Positions 8,001 to 14,352 of a DNA stretch of 15,729 nt are shown here, piece by piece. The position numbers and the translations under genes were made by a program. The DNA is taken from the NCBI GenBank assembly GCA_018694455.1, contig JABHNP010000092.1, positions 1 through 15,729 on the forward strand, written 5' to 3'. How positions within the stretch are numbered: position 1 is the first letter of the stretch; the number at the start of each line of letters is the position of its first letter. The notes under the pieces are model-generated. The model saw only the letters and a list, made by a program, of their open reading frames with translations. It was not told where the DNA came from and did no database searches. The stretch is from Planctomycetaceae bacterium (lineage in GTDB: Bacteria; Planctomycetota; Planctomycetia; Pirellulales; UBA1268).

Positions 8001-9860
8001 TCCTGCGGCCTTGATTTGTAATCCAGCTATACCACCTGCAAAACCAGGCATTCTCAGTTGGATGCCGTTTGCGAGTCTTCGAACGTCGTCTGGTTTTGGA
8101 ACATTGAATCGGTACGCCCAGCGAAGTGTGCGAGCGGCTAGATCAACGGCAATTGCTGCGCCAGCGCCGGTTGGGCAGACAAGAGTACCTTCAGCAAAGG
8201 CAGGTGAAAGCCCGAGTTGTTTCCGATCATTTCGGTTATTAATGTCATATTCGACGTCAATCTCGGCTAGCGGTTGTGACCATAGTGTGTCGCCGGTGCC
8301 AGATGACAGTACGTCAAGCCGTATTTGCTGTCGTTCTTCAACCAGAACATAAAGCTCATTGCCAAGCGGCAATGGGCTTCCGAGGAACCAGCGAGACTCT
8401 GGGCTTTCATTTTCTCGTGGGAGTTGCCAGCGGAGTTGTCCTTCTTGAGTTATGTCATAAGCAACGAGTCGGTTGTTGTTTTCGACATCGCGTGAACGTC
8501 CAGTTTGCCGAGAACGTTCTCGAGAGGTTTGTAGCACGTCTTGCTCAACAACAAACACAAGTTCTCCGTCACTTGAAAGCGTTGAAGAAGTCGAGTCACA
8601 GAAAAGCCCGTCGAGTGGGTGCGTGCCTCGTTCTTCGAACTCGTTCGGACCGCTGTCAGTAATTGCTGAATTCGCTAATCGCCCTTCTATCCACATTCTT
8701 TTTCCGGACTCAAAATTAATTGCCATGACACCGGCTCGTGATTGAACAAGGAGTGAATTGCCAACGGCGAGTGGTGTGCCTGCAGGGAGGATAGGGAGTC
8801 CTTGTTCAGTAAGTAATTCACTTCTTTGCTTAAGGAGACGCTGCTCCTGCGGATGCAGTGTGAGAGGCACCCTGAAACGAGGGACCAAAAGTGGTCGATC
8901 GCTTGGCCGTATTGGATTTCGGTCGGGTCTTCCTCGACTCATTCTCCAGTTTTCTGATGCGAGAGTTATTTCGGCATCTGGTCCAGATGTAGATCCGATC
9001 AATTTTGCAATAAGGAGTTGGTCACGCAGAAGGTCTTGTGCGGGCAGGAGTTCGCCACCGAGTCGTGCCGAACCTTTGATGTCTTTGAGGAGTTGTTGGG
9101 CCTTCGTTTTTTTGTGTGGATCGATTGCAATCGCTGCTGCTGCCTGCATGAGTTTAAATGTTGGAAGCAATGTGTCAGGAAGGTTTGTCATCGGGCTGGT
9201 AGCGATGCGTTCCAGCCATGCCTCTGCCGCGAGCGGCTGACCTGATTCAAGGAGCCTTGCCGCAGTAAGAATTGCGGAACGATGCCCGGCTTCAGTGTGA
9301 AACCATCGCCTTGCAACGGCAATGATTGCTTCGTTGTTATTCTCACTCAGAGCTGTTCGGAGTGCGCGATCTGCACGTGTCCTGAATTGAAGCTGATATG
9401 CCTTGCTTCCTGCTTCGGGAAGCTTACCAATAAGCTCTGTGACCAGCGTTTTCATACTACGACGAGTCTGTTCACTTCCGCTATCACCCTCGAGGAAAAC
9501 ATCTTGTTCGGCGGTCAACATTTCATCAAGAAGTGCTGTCGCATCTGCCATTCGGCCTCCAGCAATGAGTCGTTGAGCTTGGTCAAATTGGCGTTCACGA
9601 AGTCGTTCACTTGGCAGATACACGCCGTTGCTTACAACAAGTTCTTCGGGAACTGCTTCAGAAGAATCATCAGCCCGTACGAGCGGAAAAAATGCGTTCC
9701 GAAGAGAGTGGGTAATATGTGGAATACGGATTCCAAGAACGAGGAGCCCACACAAAGCAAACGTAGCAATGCAGCAGAGGCGTGCAGAAATGCGTGGTCG
9801 ACGCCGAGCGGTTTCAGTTTTTTTTTGTGAAGTCACGATGATTCCATCTACGTCTTTCAT
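5067..9860 (-). CDS. Giant membrane-anchored PQQ-like double beta-propeller protein with helical repeat segments
   Basis: A 1597-aa protein. A basic N-terminus (RRRPR) is followed by one transmembrane helix (about 26-44), so the bulk should lie outside the cytoplasm as an anchored protein. Residues about 80-310 are helical and TPR-like (FDQAQRLIAGGRMADATALL). PQQ-like propeller blades follow at about 365-775, seen as repeated G-x-x-x-W turns such as GKRMW, GQLRW, GDTLW, GEALW and GKIIW. A second helical stretch spans about 780-1045. A second propeller spans about 1080-1590 with GNVLWRRR, GDMMW and GAMLY. The ATG at 9860 was preferred to an in-frame TTG at 9875; a stop lies just upstream of both. 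This is the first gene of the minus-strand operon. PQQ-like propellers of the BamB type are usually protein-binding scaffolds and need not bind PQQ; no dehydrogenase catalytic domain was recognised. A scaffold or sensor role is inferred. Confidence 0.9.
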   Translation of the reverse strand: MKDVDGIIVTSQKKTETARRRPRISARLCCIATFALCGLLVLGIRIPHITHSLRNAFFPLVRADDSSEAVPEELVVSNGVYLPSERLRERQFDQAQRLIAGGRMADATALLDEMLTAEQDVFLEGDSGSEQTRRSMKTLVTELIGKLPEAGSKAYQLQFRTRADRALRTALSENNNEAIIAVARRWFHTEAGHRSAILTAARLLESGQPLAAEAWLERIATSPMTNLPDTLLPTFKLMQAAAAIAIDPHKKTKAQQLLKDIKGSARLGGELLPAQDLLRDQLLIAKLIGSTSGPDAEITLASENWRMSRGRPDRNPIRPSDRPLLVPRFRVPLTLHPQEQRLLKQRSELLTEQGLPILPAGTPLAVGNSLLVQSRAGVMAINFESGKRMWIEGRLANSAITDSGPNEFEERGTHPLDGLFCDSTSSTLSSDGELVFVVEQDVLQTSRERSRQTGRSRDVENNNRLVAYDITQEGQLRWQLPRENESPESRWFLGSPLPLGNELYVLVEERQQIRLDVLSSGTGDTLWSQPLAEIDVEYDINNRNDRKQLGLSPAFAEGTLVCPTGAGAAIAVDLAARTLRWAYRFNVPKPDDVRRLANGIQLRMPGFAGGIAGLQIKAAGESNTRGGKWLDALPTISGNKVILTPAGSEFLHCVNIRTGEALWQSPRTDFVNVAGIVDRTVIVLGQKEVAAISLDDGKIIWKRAVGLNDEIICGRGILSNKRLYVPTNAPAVAEIDLSNGTLVATSLGRGSALPGNLVSYRGEVISQGLEFLDVYHQTADLERNIETAFQKDSTDPWALHWRGELKLSKGNTAEGLKDIRRVHGPAGPKPSAITVSQAIEFALKNDFAGAGASWPEGVELAPSQQMAASIRRLAIDGFLEARKPIKAWEVCENYLQVASLELSENENLIHDREDSSLWIESSRWFQRRLKQILQSQKITADGSTPKTLRRKIDQEEKVALTKAERIPDLETRRVALETFINRFGNRPLKDKATSILKETLRTELIGLTGIARQDILLQLQLLTANDISRSQLAQNPLEQISSPGNFVRDTWPIGKVEVTQSQEASAAADILSRSTQIKIVHDENSGFPGATLEHTGRSIILRNQFGTPIGDAISIEIEGAKHPHLTSYFRLRSTSAFLIDHILLLQNSHSLTAFEVCEPADGEHRLLWAKTDDRLVQPRQPLVTQTPTGATERLLRPLGPLPLQSKVAVELSNHQIQRIPSFRIGRPHQTGVPIISGKSLEVCDIRTGNVLWRRRNIPPRAELFGDNEVLCITSRDGKKSQILSMTDGHKIACHDLPARENRLAIAGRNLLVVQPAKSDKEKKLQLAVVDIIDKSHRTICECPATTRGVITEGNIFLAITPDGQLTAIDVASGQTKFATTLEEMPTRFRELRCLSWQDRYILFASRNTTMGDEKRFRGIDAVERFGAGPGLERAESSTVWSLSKLTGDMMWSRPVTVQRHIIQSPQPTGLPTLIFGRRLRMANTSVGQGRGRYRLSILCIDKRTGAMLYLDDKIQLEAPQTENTADLNIIGDAVSSSVEMRIVSRRQMGGNVPKITLHFTGLSGDDTEPFRAEQEPLVYTDVLSELKYWIERAIIGQ

Positions 9861-10017
9861 AAACTCGCTTCGCAACTGGGCCGTCTACACGTGGAGTCGA
9901 CATGGTGCATCTTCATTATTGCAGCAGAGGCCTGTTTGTGTCTGTTTTCTGAACATGCTGGAGTTCTCCCTTAAAATGCGATGAGGGTTTCCAATGCCGA
10001 GGTGTGCCGGCAAATCG

Positions 10018-10039
10018 CCCCTTTAACGAGGGGTTTTTT
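10018..10039 (+). terminator. Terminator-like hairpin upstream of the HU gene
   Basis: CCCCT (10018-10022) pairs with AGGGG (10029-10033) around a 6-base loop and is followed at once by six T residues (10034-10039). The stem is short at 5 bp, but the layout is that of an intrinsic terminator on the plus strand. No plus-strand gene precedes it in the window, so it would stop antisense read-through, end a short unannotated RNA, or act in an HU leader if transcription starts further upstream. Confidence 0.45.
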
Positions 10040-10048
10040 GTTGGTAAG

Positions 10049-10076
10049 TACCCAAAAAATAGTTGTTTTTTGGGTA
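10049..10076. repeat. Perfect 11-bp inverted repeat (possible operator)
   Basis: TACCCAAAAAA (10049-10059) and TTTTTTGGGTA (10066-10076) are exact reverse complements with a 6-base spacer. The element touches a TATAAT on the minus strand (10077-10082), a position that suits a repressor or nucleoid-protein site at the start of the propeller operon. It could also form an RNA hairpin. Neither orientation has the T-tract expected of a terminator. Binding is inferred. Confidence 0.5.
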
Positions 10077-10082
10077 ATTATA
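10077..10082 (-). promoter_or_regulatory. Candidate -10 for the minus-strand operon
   Basis: The minus strand reads TATAAT here, a perfect -10 hexamer, but 16-18 bases upstream there is no good -35 (nearest CAAGGG). It would give a leader of roughly 200 bases before the ATG at 9860. The A/T-rich setting makes a chance match quite possible. Confidence 0.3.
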
Positions 10083-10102
10083 TAAAAAAACACTGTTTTC
10101 CC

Positions 10103-10130
10103 TTGCATTTTTACGGGTAATGCCTCTAAT
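10103..10130 (+). promoter_or_regulatory. Candidate promoter of the HU gene
   Basis: TTGCAT (10103-10108) and TCTAAT (10125-10130) are separated by 16 bases. The -10 matches consensus at five of six positions, the -35 at only three. Transcription would start near 10137, giving a leader of about 90 bases that includes the 10150-10168 hairpin. Confidence 0.35.
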
Positions 10131-10225
10131 CGACGCCGCAAGCGGCCGTTTTCGGTCGAGCACCGAAATGCGGTCGGGGTTATTTGCCGCACAAAACTTT
10201 TCTCGTACGGGAGGCACGAACGATA

Positions 10226-10555
10226 ATGGCGAAAAAGACTGGAAGTAAGCCAATGACAAAGACTGAGATCATGCGTGCGATCTCAGAAACCACAGGTTTG
10301 CCGAAGAAAGACGTCGTTGCAGTCGTCGAGTCGTTAACTGAAGAAATCGGTAACGCACTTCGCAAAGCCGGAATCGGTGTGTTCTCGATTCCTGGTTTGG
10401 TCAAGATTGAACGTCGCGCAGTTCCAGCACGTCCTGCACAAAAGAACGTGAAGAATCCTTTCACTGGTGAACTGCAGGATCGTCCTGCAAAGCCAGCGAG
10501 CGTAAAGGTTCGCGTTCGTGCTCTGAAGAACTTGAAGGCAATGGTCGAAGTTTAG
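10226..10555 (+). CDS. HU-family DNA-binding protein
   Basis: A 109-aa basic protein of the HU/IHF superfamily, a dimeric nucleoid protein that bends DNA. An N-terminal lysine-rich patch precedes the two-helix dimerisation region (about 11-49: TKTEIMRAISETTGLPKK, then VVESLTEEIGNAL). GVFSIPGLVKIERR (51-64) leads into the beta arm, with the conserved NPFTGE at 77-82, equivalent to NPxTGE of canonical HU including the intercalating proline. The end, VRVRALKNLKAMV, matches the usual HU C-terminal helix. The IPGLVKI wording is typical of the HU-like variant common in planctomycetes. ATG 10226 was chosen over an in-frame ATG at 10184 because GGGAGG (10209-10214) sits 11 bases before it and homology begins there. 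The gene is monocistronic, with its own terminator. Confidence 0.93.
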   Translation: MAKKTGSKPMTKTEIMRAISETTGLPKKDVVAVVESLTEEIGNALRKAGIGVFSIPGLVKIERRAVPARPAQKNVKNPFTGELQDRPAKPASVKVRVRALKNLKAMVEV

Positions 10556-10597
10556 TCAGAATGACGACCACGAGTCGTCGACGAAGCATTTGTAAAG

Positions 10598-10633
10598 AAA
10601 CGGGTGGCACATTTTTGTGGCACCCGTTTTTTT
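10598..10633 (+). terminator. Intrinsic terminator of the HU gene
   Basis: AAACGGGTG (10598-10606) pairs with CACCCGTTT (10621-10629). The stem continues after a G-G mismatch with four more pairs (CACA/TGTG) around a TTTT loop. Seven T residues (10627-10633) follow. It lies 42 bases after the HU stop and is the clearest terminator in the window. It separates HU from the sulfatase genes. Confidence 0.9.
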
Positions 10634-10661
10634 GTAATGCCAGGACTGTTGGCCACATAAA
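10632..10661 (+). promoter_or_regulatory. Weak candidate promoter for the sulfatase pair
   Basis: TTGTAA (10632-10637) and CATAAA (10656-10661) are 18 bases apart, each matching consensus at four of six positions. The element overlaps the end of the HU terminator T-tract and lies about 70 bases before the sulfatase ATG. No better promoter was found in this gap. Confidence 0.22.
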
Positions 10662-10732
10662 AAACGGCAGAGGACAAATCTACGCATCACACGGCCCTGA
10701 CAACAAAAGTTATCTGAAGAGGAGAGTATGCG

Positions 10733-12508
10733 ATGAATCTTTTTCAAGAAGTTCTTTCTCAAGGAGTACTTTTCCTTGTTTGTGTGTGCCTCTGCCATGA
10801 GGTTGGGAAAGCCGAACAGCCAAATATCATCGTGATTCTTACCGATGATCAAGGATGGGGAGACTTAAGCCTCAACGGGAACATGTCCATCGAGACACCG
10901 CATATCGATCAACTAGCGACTGATGGGGCACGTTTTCAGCACTTCTACGTCAGCCCAGTCTGTTCTCCGACGCGTGCAGAGTTTTTAACTGGAAGGCATC
11001 ACGTTCGCTGTGGCGTGTACTCCACTTCCGAGGGTGGTGAACGTGTGAATGCAGATGAGACAATGATCGGTGATGTTTTCAGGAAAGCAGGTTACCGAAC
11101 TGGAGCTTTTGGCAAGTGGCATAGTGGGATGCAGCATCCGTATCATCCCAATGCACGAGGGTTCGATGAGTTTTACGGCTTTTGTTCAGGCCACTGGGGC
11201 AACTACTTTAGTCCAATGCTTGAGCACAACGGGCAGCCTGTTCAAGGCGAAGGGTTCATCATCGATGATCTCACGAATCGTGCCATCGACTTTATTGAAG
11301 GTGATCACAAGAGCCCATTTTTTGTCTACCTTCCATATAACACACCGCATTCACCGATGCAGGTCCCGGATAGGTGGTGGAATAAATTTAAAAACAAAGA
11401 ACTCACTCAACAACACTTGAAAAAGAAAAGTGAGAAAATTGACCACACGCGAGCCGCGCTCGCTATGTGTGAAAATATCGATTGGAATGTAGGCCGACTT
11501 CGTTCCAAGCTCAAAGAGCTCAACTTAGAAAAAGATACCATTGTTGTGTACTTCAGTGACAACGGTCCGAATGGTTCCCGGTGGAATGGTGGCTTGCGTG
11601 GCCGTAAGGGATCGACGGACGAAGGGGGTGTGAGGTCTCCGCTGCTTATGTGTTGGCCCGGGGTTATTGAGGGAGGAACGGTTGTAACGCAGATTTGCTC
11701 AGCCATGGACCTTATGCCAACTCTTGCAGAGTTGGCTGGCGTTAAAGTTGTCACTGCAAAGCCGATAGATGGCCTTAGTATTGTGCCACTCTTGGTCAAC
11801 AAAAAAGCCTCCTGGATGGATAGGACACTCGTGCACCATTGGAAAGATAAGGTTTCTGTCAGAACGCAGCAGTTTCGTCTTGATAATGAGGGCCGGCTAT
11901 ATGACATGAATGGCGATGAGGGGCAGCAGGTCGAACTCAATGACGTACAGCCCGATATGACAGCTACGCTTCAAGGAAAGGCAAATGAATTTCGTCAGGA
12001 GATGCTCTCGGAGTATGGCAAGCCATTTGACAGGCGGCCGTTTGTCGTTGGGTATCAGGGTACGCGATTGACGCAGGTTCCGGCTCGTGATGGCGTTGGG
12101 CATGGCAATATCAAGAGATCAAACCGATTTCCAAATGACTCTTTTTTTGAGAATTGGACAACGGTAGACGATTTTATTTCATGGGAATGTGAGGTCGGTG
12201 CCGCTGGAACCTACCGTGCTGAAATTTTCTACACCTGCCCTAAAGAGGATGTCGGGTCCACTGTTGAGCTGGTCTTTAGGCATAGTTCTCTCACTGGAGA
12301 AATAACCGTTCCTCATAATCCACCGCTTGCAGGAATGGAAAATGACCGATTCGAACGGGCAGAGTCGTACGTTAAAGATTTTAAAAGAATGACTCTTGGT
12401 GAAATACAGCTTGAGGAAGGTGAAGGCACCTTGATGCTGCGAGCGAAGAAGATTCCCGGTGACACGGTTATGGATTTTCGCCTGTTGTTACTGACTCGTG
12501 TGGATTGA
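10733..12508 (+). CDS. Exported arylsulfatase-A-type sulfatase with C-terminal beta domain
   Basis: A 591-aa sulfatase with an N-terminal hydrophobic signal segment (about 8-22). The alkaline-phosphatase-superfamily active site is complete: Asp38/Asp39, formylglycine motif CSPTR (Cys77-Arg81) continuing AEFLTGR, Lys128 and His130 in GKWH, His206 in PHSP, Asp276/Asn277 in SDNG, and Lys292. Cys77 would be converted to formylglycine by a maturase not encoded here. The catalytic domain ends near residue 440. About 130 further residues (roughly 455-591) are rich in beta-strand patterns (WECEVGAAGTYRAEIFY) and resemble an appended binding or accessory domain; it was not assigned to a family. The ATG at 10733 has GAGGAG (10719-10724) eight bases upstream. 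The likely role is desulfation of a sulfated polysaccharide outside the cytoplasm. The substrate cannot be read from the sequence. Confidence 0.93.
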   Translation: MNLFQEVLSQGVLFLVCVCLCHEVGKAEQPNIIVILTDDQGWGDLSLNGNMSIETPHIDQLATDGARFQHFYVSPVCSPTRAEFLTGRHHVRCGVYSTSEGGERVNADETMIGDVFRKAGYRTGAFGKWHSGMQHPYHPNARGFDEFYGFCSGHWGNYFSPMLEHNGQPVQGEGFIIDDLTNRAIDFIEGDHKSPFFVYLPYNTPHSPMQVPDRWWNKFKNKELTQQHLKKKSEKIDHTRAALAMCENIDWNVGRLRSKLKELNLEKDTIVVYFSDNGPNGSRWNGGLRGRKGSTDEGGVRSPLLMCWPGVIEGGTVVTQICSAMDLMPTLAELAGVKVVTAKPIDGLSIVPLLVNKKASWMDRTLVHHWKDKVSVRTQQFRLDNEGRLYDMNGDEGQQVELNDVQPDMTATLQGKANEFRQEMLSEYGKPFDRRPFVVGYQGTRLTQVPARDGVGHGNIKRSNRFPNDSFFENWTTVDDFISWECEVGAAGTYRAEIFYTCPKEDVGSTVELVFRHSSLTGEITVPHNPPLAGMENDRFERAESYVKDFKRMTLGEIQLEEGEGTLMLRAKKIPGDTVMDFRLLLLTRVD

Positions 12509-12575
12509 ATGCCATTTAGGATCAAGTGAGTTTGTTCCAATGCAACAGGCTCAAACCGAAAGGTCGCTGCTTAAA

Positions 12576-14096
12576 ATGAGACTGTTTATTCGTTTTCAGT
12601 TAGCTTTTTCTGCTTTCTTTTTGTCGTTGTTGGTTCCCACACAGGCGGACGCAGCTGAACGTCCAAATGTGGTCTGGATTGTAGTTGATGACATGTCCCC
12701 GAATTTCTCGTGTTATGGTGAGACAGCCATTCAGACACCACATGTGGATCGCCTGGCAGCCGAGGGCGTACGCTTCACGCGTGTGTATGCCACGTCACCC
12801 GTATGCTCAACCTTTCGGTCTGCTCTGATCACTGGGATGTATCAAACAGCAACAGGCACGCACCACCATCGCAGTGGCCGAGGAGAGCATCGTATTTCTC
12901 TGCCTACGGGTGTGAAACCAGTGCCGGAACTTTTTCAAGAGGCTGGGTATTACACGTGTATTGGGAGTGGTTTACTCGACCTTGATTACCGAAGCCAGCC
13001 GTTCACGGATCGTTCTCGCGGAAGAATAGGCAAGACCGACTACAACTTTGATTGGAAGCCTACGATGTACGATGCCAATGATTGGTCCGGACGTCGCGCA
13101 GAACAGCCTTTTTTCATGCAGGTGCAGTTGCACGGAGGGAAGCTTCGAGGGGCTTCGGCCGCAGCGTATGCCGCTTTTGGACAGCAGGTAAACAACGTAG
13201 TGGGAGAGGCTACAGATTATGGTGATGTTCTGTTGCCGCCGTACTACCCCGCGGATCGCATTCTCTTGCAAGATTGGGCGTTGTATCTTGATTCAGTCCG
13301 CGTGACGGACTATCACGTCGGGCGTGTGCTAGAACGGCTTGAAAAAGAGGGGTTGCTTGAAAATACGCTGATTGTTTTTTTCACTGACCATGGGTTAAGT
13401 CATGCCCGTGGTAAGCAGTTTTTATACGACGAAGGAACGCATGTGCCTCTTGTGATTCGTGGCCCAAACGTTCAGGCAGGGCGTGTTCGAACTGACTTGG
13501 TCGAGCATATCGATGTCGCGGCGTTGTCTCTTGCGGCAGCAGGCATCAGCGTTCCGGGCTGGATGCAGGGCCAGAATATTCTTGTCAAAGATTTTCATCC
13601 CAAGCATGCAGTTTTTGCTGCACGAGATAGGTGCGGAGAGGCAGTTGATCGAATTCGATCAGTGCGTAGTGAAAACTATCTTTATATAAAGAATTTTTTT
13701 CCAAGTCGTCCGCATCTCATGCCAAGCAATTATAAAGACAGCAAGTTGATCATTCAGCGGCTCCGAGAACTTCATGCAAATGAAGGGATCGGCAAGCTCG
13801 GAGAGAAGCTCTTGTTCTCACCGTGCCGTCCTGTGGAAGAACTTTATTTGTACCAGCAAGATAGGTGGCAGATTCACAATTTGGCTGAAAGCAGAAAGTA
13901 TGCGGACGAGCTGGTTCGTCATCGCGAGTTGCTCAACGAATGGATCAGGCGGACAGAAGATCCTGGTGCCGAATCTGACGACGTCTACGTGCTGGAAACT
14001 GAAGATCAGCTCAACGATATGAAAAATGAAACAGCACGGAAAAAATATCGTACAAACGTGGAGACCTACAAGCGTTGGGCCAGAGAAGGCATATAG
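12576..14096 (+). CDS. Exported sulfatase with non-consensus CSTFR active-site motif
   Basis: A 506-aa sulfatase. The frame is open from 12498, but ATG 12576 gives a clear signal peptide (MRLFIRFQLAFSAFFLSLLV, then PTQADA before ERPN) immediately before the conserved NVVWIVVDDMS strand, so it is preferred to ATG 12540 or 12498. Metal residues Asp38/Asp39 and Asp271/His272 (FTDHG) are present. The formylglycine site reads CSTFR (Cys77-Arg81) with Thr in place of the usual Pro or Ala at +2. The GKWH motif of classical arylsulfatases is absent; a GKTDYNF segment (152-158) and a QLHGGK segment (185-189) occur instead, and Lys280 lies in the KQFLYDEGTHVPL region. This pattern places it in the heparan-sulfatase-like branch common in planctomycetes. 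It begins 67 bp after the first sulfatase, so the two probably share a transcript. If Cys77 is not matured, it would be inactive as a sulfatase. Confidence 0.9.
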   Translation: MRLFIRFQLAFSAFFLSLLVPTQADAAERPNVVWIVVDDMSPNFSCYGETAIQTPHVDRLAAEGVRFTRVYATSPVCSTFRSALITGMYQTATGTHHHRSGRGEHRISLPTGVKPVPELFQEAGYYTCIGSGLLDLDYRSQPFTDRSRGRIGKTDYNFDWKPTMYDANDWSGRRAEQPFFMQVQLHGGKLRGASAAAYAAFGQQVNNVVGEATDYGDVLLPPYYPADRILLQDWALYLDSVRVTDYHVGRVLERLEKEGLLENTLIVFFTDHGLSHARGKQFLYDEGTHVPLVIRGPNVQAGRVRTDLVEHIDVAALSLAAAGISVPGWMQGQNILVKDFHPKHAVFAARDRCGEAVDRIRSVRSENYLYIKNFFPSRPHLMPSNYKDSKLIIQRLRELHANEGIGKLGEKLLFSPCRPVEELYLYQQDRWQIHNLAESRKYADELVRHRELLNEWIRRTEDPGAESDDVYVLETEDQLNDMKNETARKKYRTNVETYKRWAREGI

Positions 14097-14132
14097 TGCT
14101 GCGCTGACGACTGTTTTGAAGTCGTGTCAGCA
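14097..14132. other. Hairpin between convergent sulfatase and tRNA-Phe
   Basis: GCTGACGAC (14103-14111) can pair with GTCGTGTCAGC (14121-14131) with a two-base bulge. An alternative outer pairing of TGCTG (14097-14101) with CAGCA (14128-14132) is possible. It directly follows the sulfatase stop and sits before the tRNA 3' side, where a bidirectional transcription end is expected. It lacks a T-tract on either strand, so it is at best a weak or rho-assisted terminator. Confidence 0.3.
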
Positions 14133-14149
14133 GTGTGTCGTGCTGAAAG

Positions 14150-14222
<73 letters not shown>

Positions 14223-14271
14223 GGATCTTCGAAAGGCGTGGAGAACCCACAATTATCCGAAGAATACCCAC

Positions 14272-14301
14272 ATTAGTAGAGTCGTTTCGCCCCGTTGTCA
14301 A
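14272..14301 (-). promoter_or_regulatory. Promoter of tRNA-Phe
   Basis: The minus strand carries a perfect TTGACA (14296-14301), then 17 bases, then TACTAAT (14272-14278), whose last six bases match TATAAT at four positions. Transcription would start near 14265, about 40 bases before the mature tRNA 5' end, leaving a leader for RNase P to remove. This is the strongest -35 match in the window. Confidence 0.6.
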
Positions 14302-14352
14302 CGCGTGGCCTCTGCACGGGGGCTGTACGACGATGCTCATCATGGCAAGGGG

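Larger units (their letters stand above)
9861..10225. other. Divergent intergenic region between the propeller operon and the HU gene
   Basis: These 365 bases hold no credible gene. The half nearer HU is A/T-rich around 10034-10090 and contains a terminator-like hairpin (10018-10039), a perfect 11-bp inverted repeat (10049-10076) and overlapping hairpins near 10143-10168. Candidate promoters are listed separately. The half nearer the propeller gene (9876-10017) shows no convincing -35/-10 pair; only weak AT-rich hexamers were found there. The region must drive at least two divergent transcripts. Confidence 0.6.

Noticed and set aside
7699..8352. A 217-codon plus-strand open frame opposite the propeller gene
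   Set aside because: It is antisense to clear propeller blades, and its Ser/Arg/Pro-rich composition is that of a codon shadow.
5067..9860. Reading the propeller protein as a PQQ-dependent alcohol dehydrogenase
   Set aside because: No PQQ-coordinating or haem-binding (CxxCH) motif was seen; PQQ-like repeats also occur in non-enzymatic BamB-type proteins.
10184..10225. A 14-residue N-terminal extension of the HU protein
   Set aside because: GGGAGG is spaced for ATG 10226, and HU homology starts there.
11407..11940. A 177-codon minus-strand open frame inside the first sulfatase
   Set aside because: It is antisense to the conserved sulfatase segments containing Asp276 and Lys292; composition is Ser/Pro-rich noise.
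12498..12575. A 26-residue N-terminal extension of the second sulfatase, overlapping the first gene
   Set aside because: A standard signal peptide begins at ATG 12576; the upstream residues would precede it and have no conserved features.
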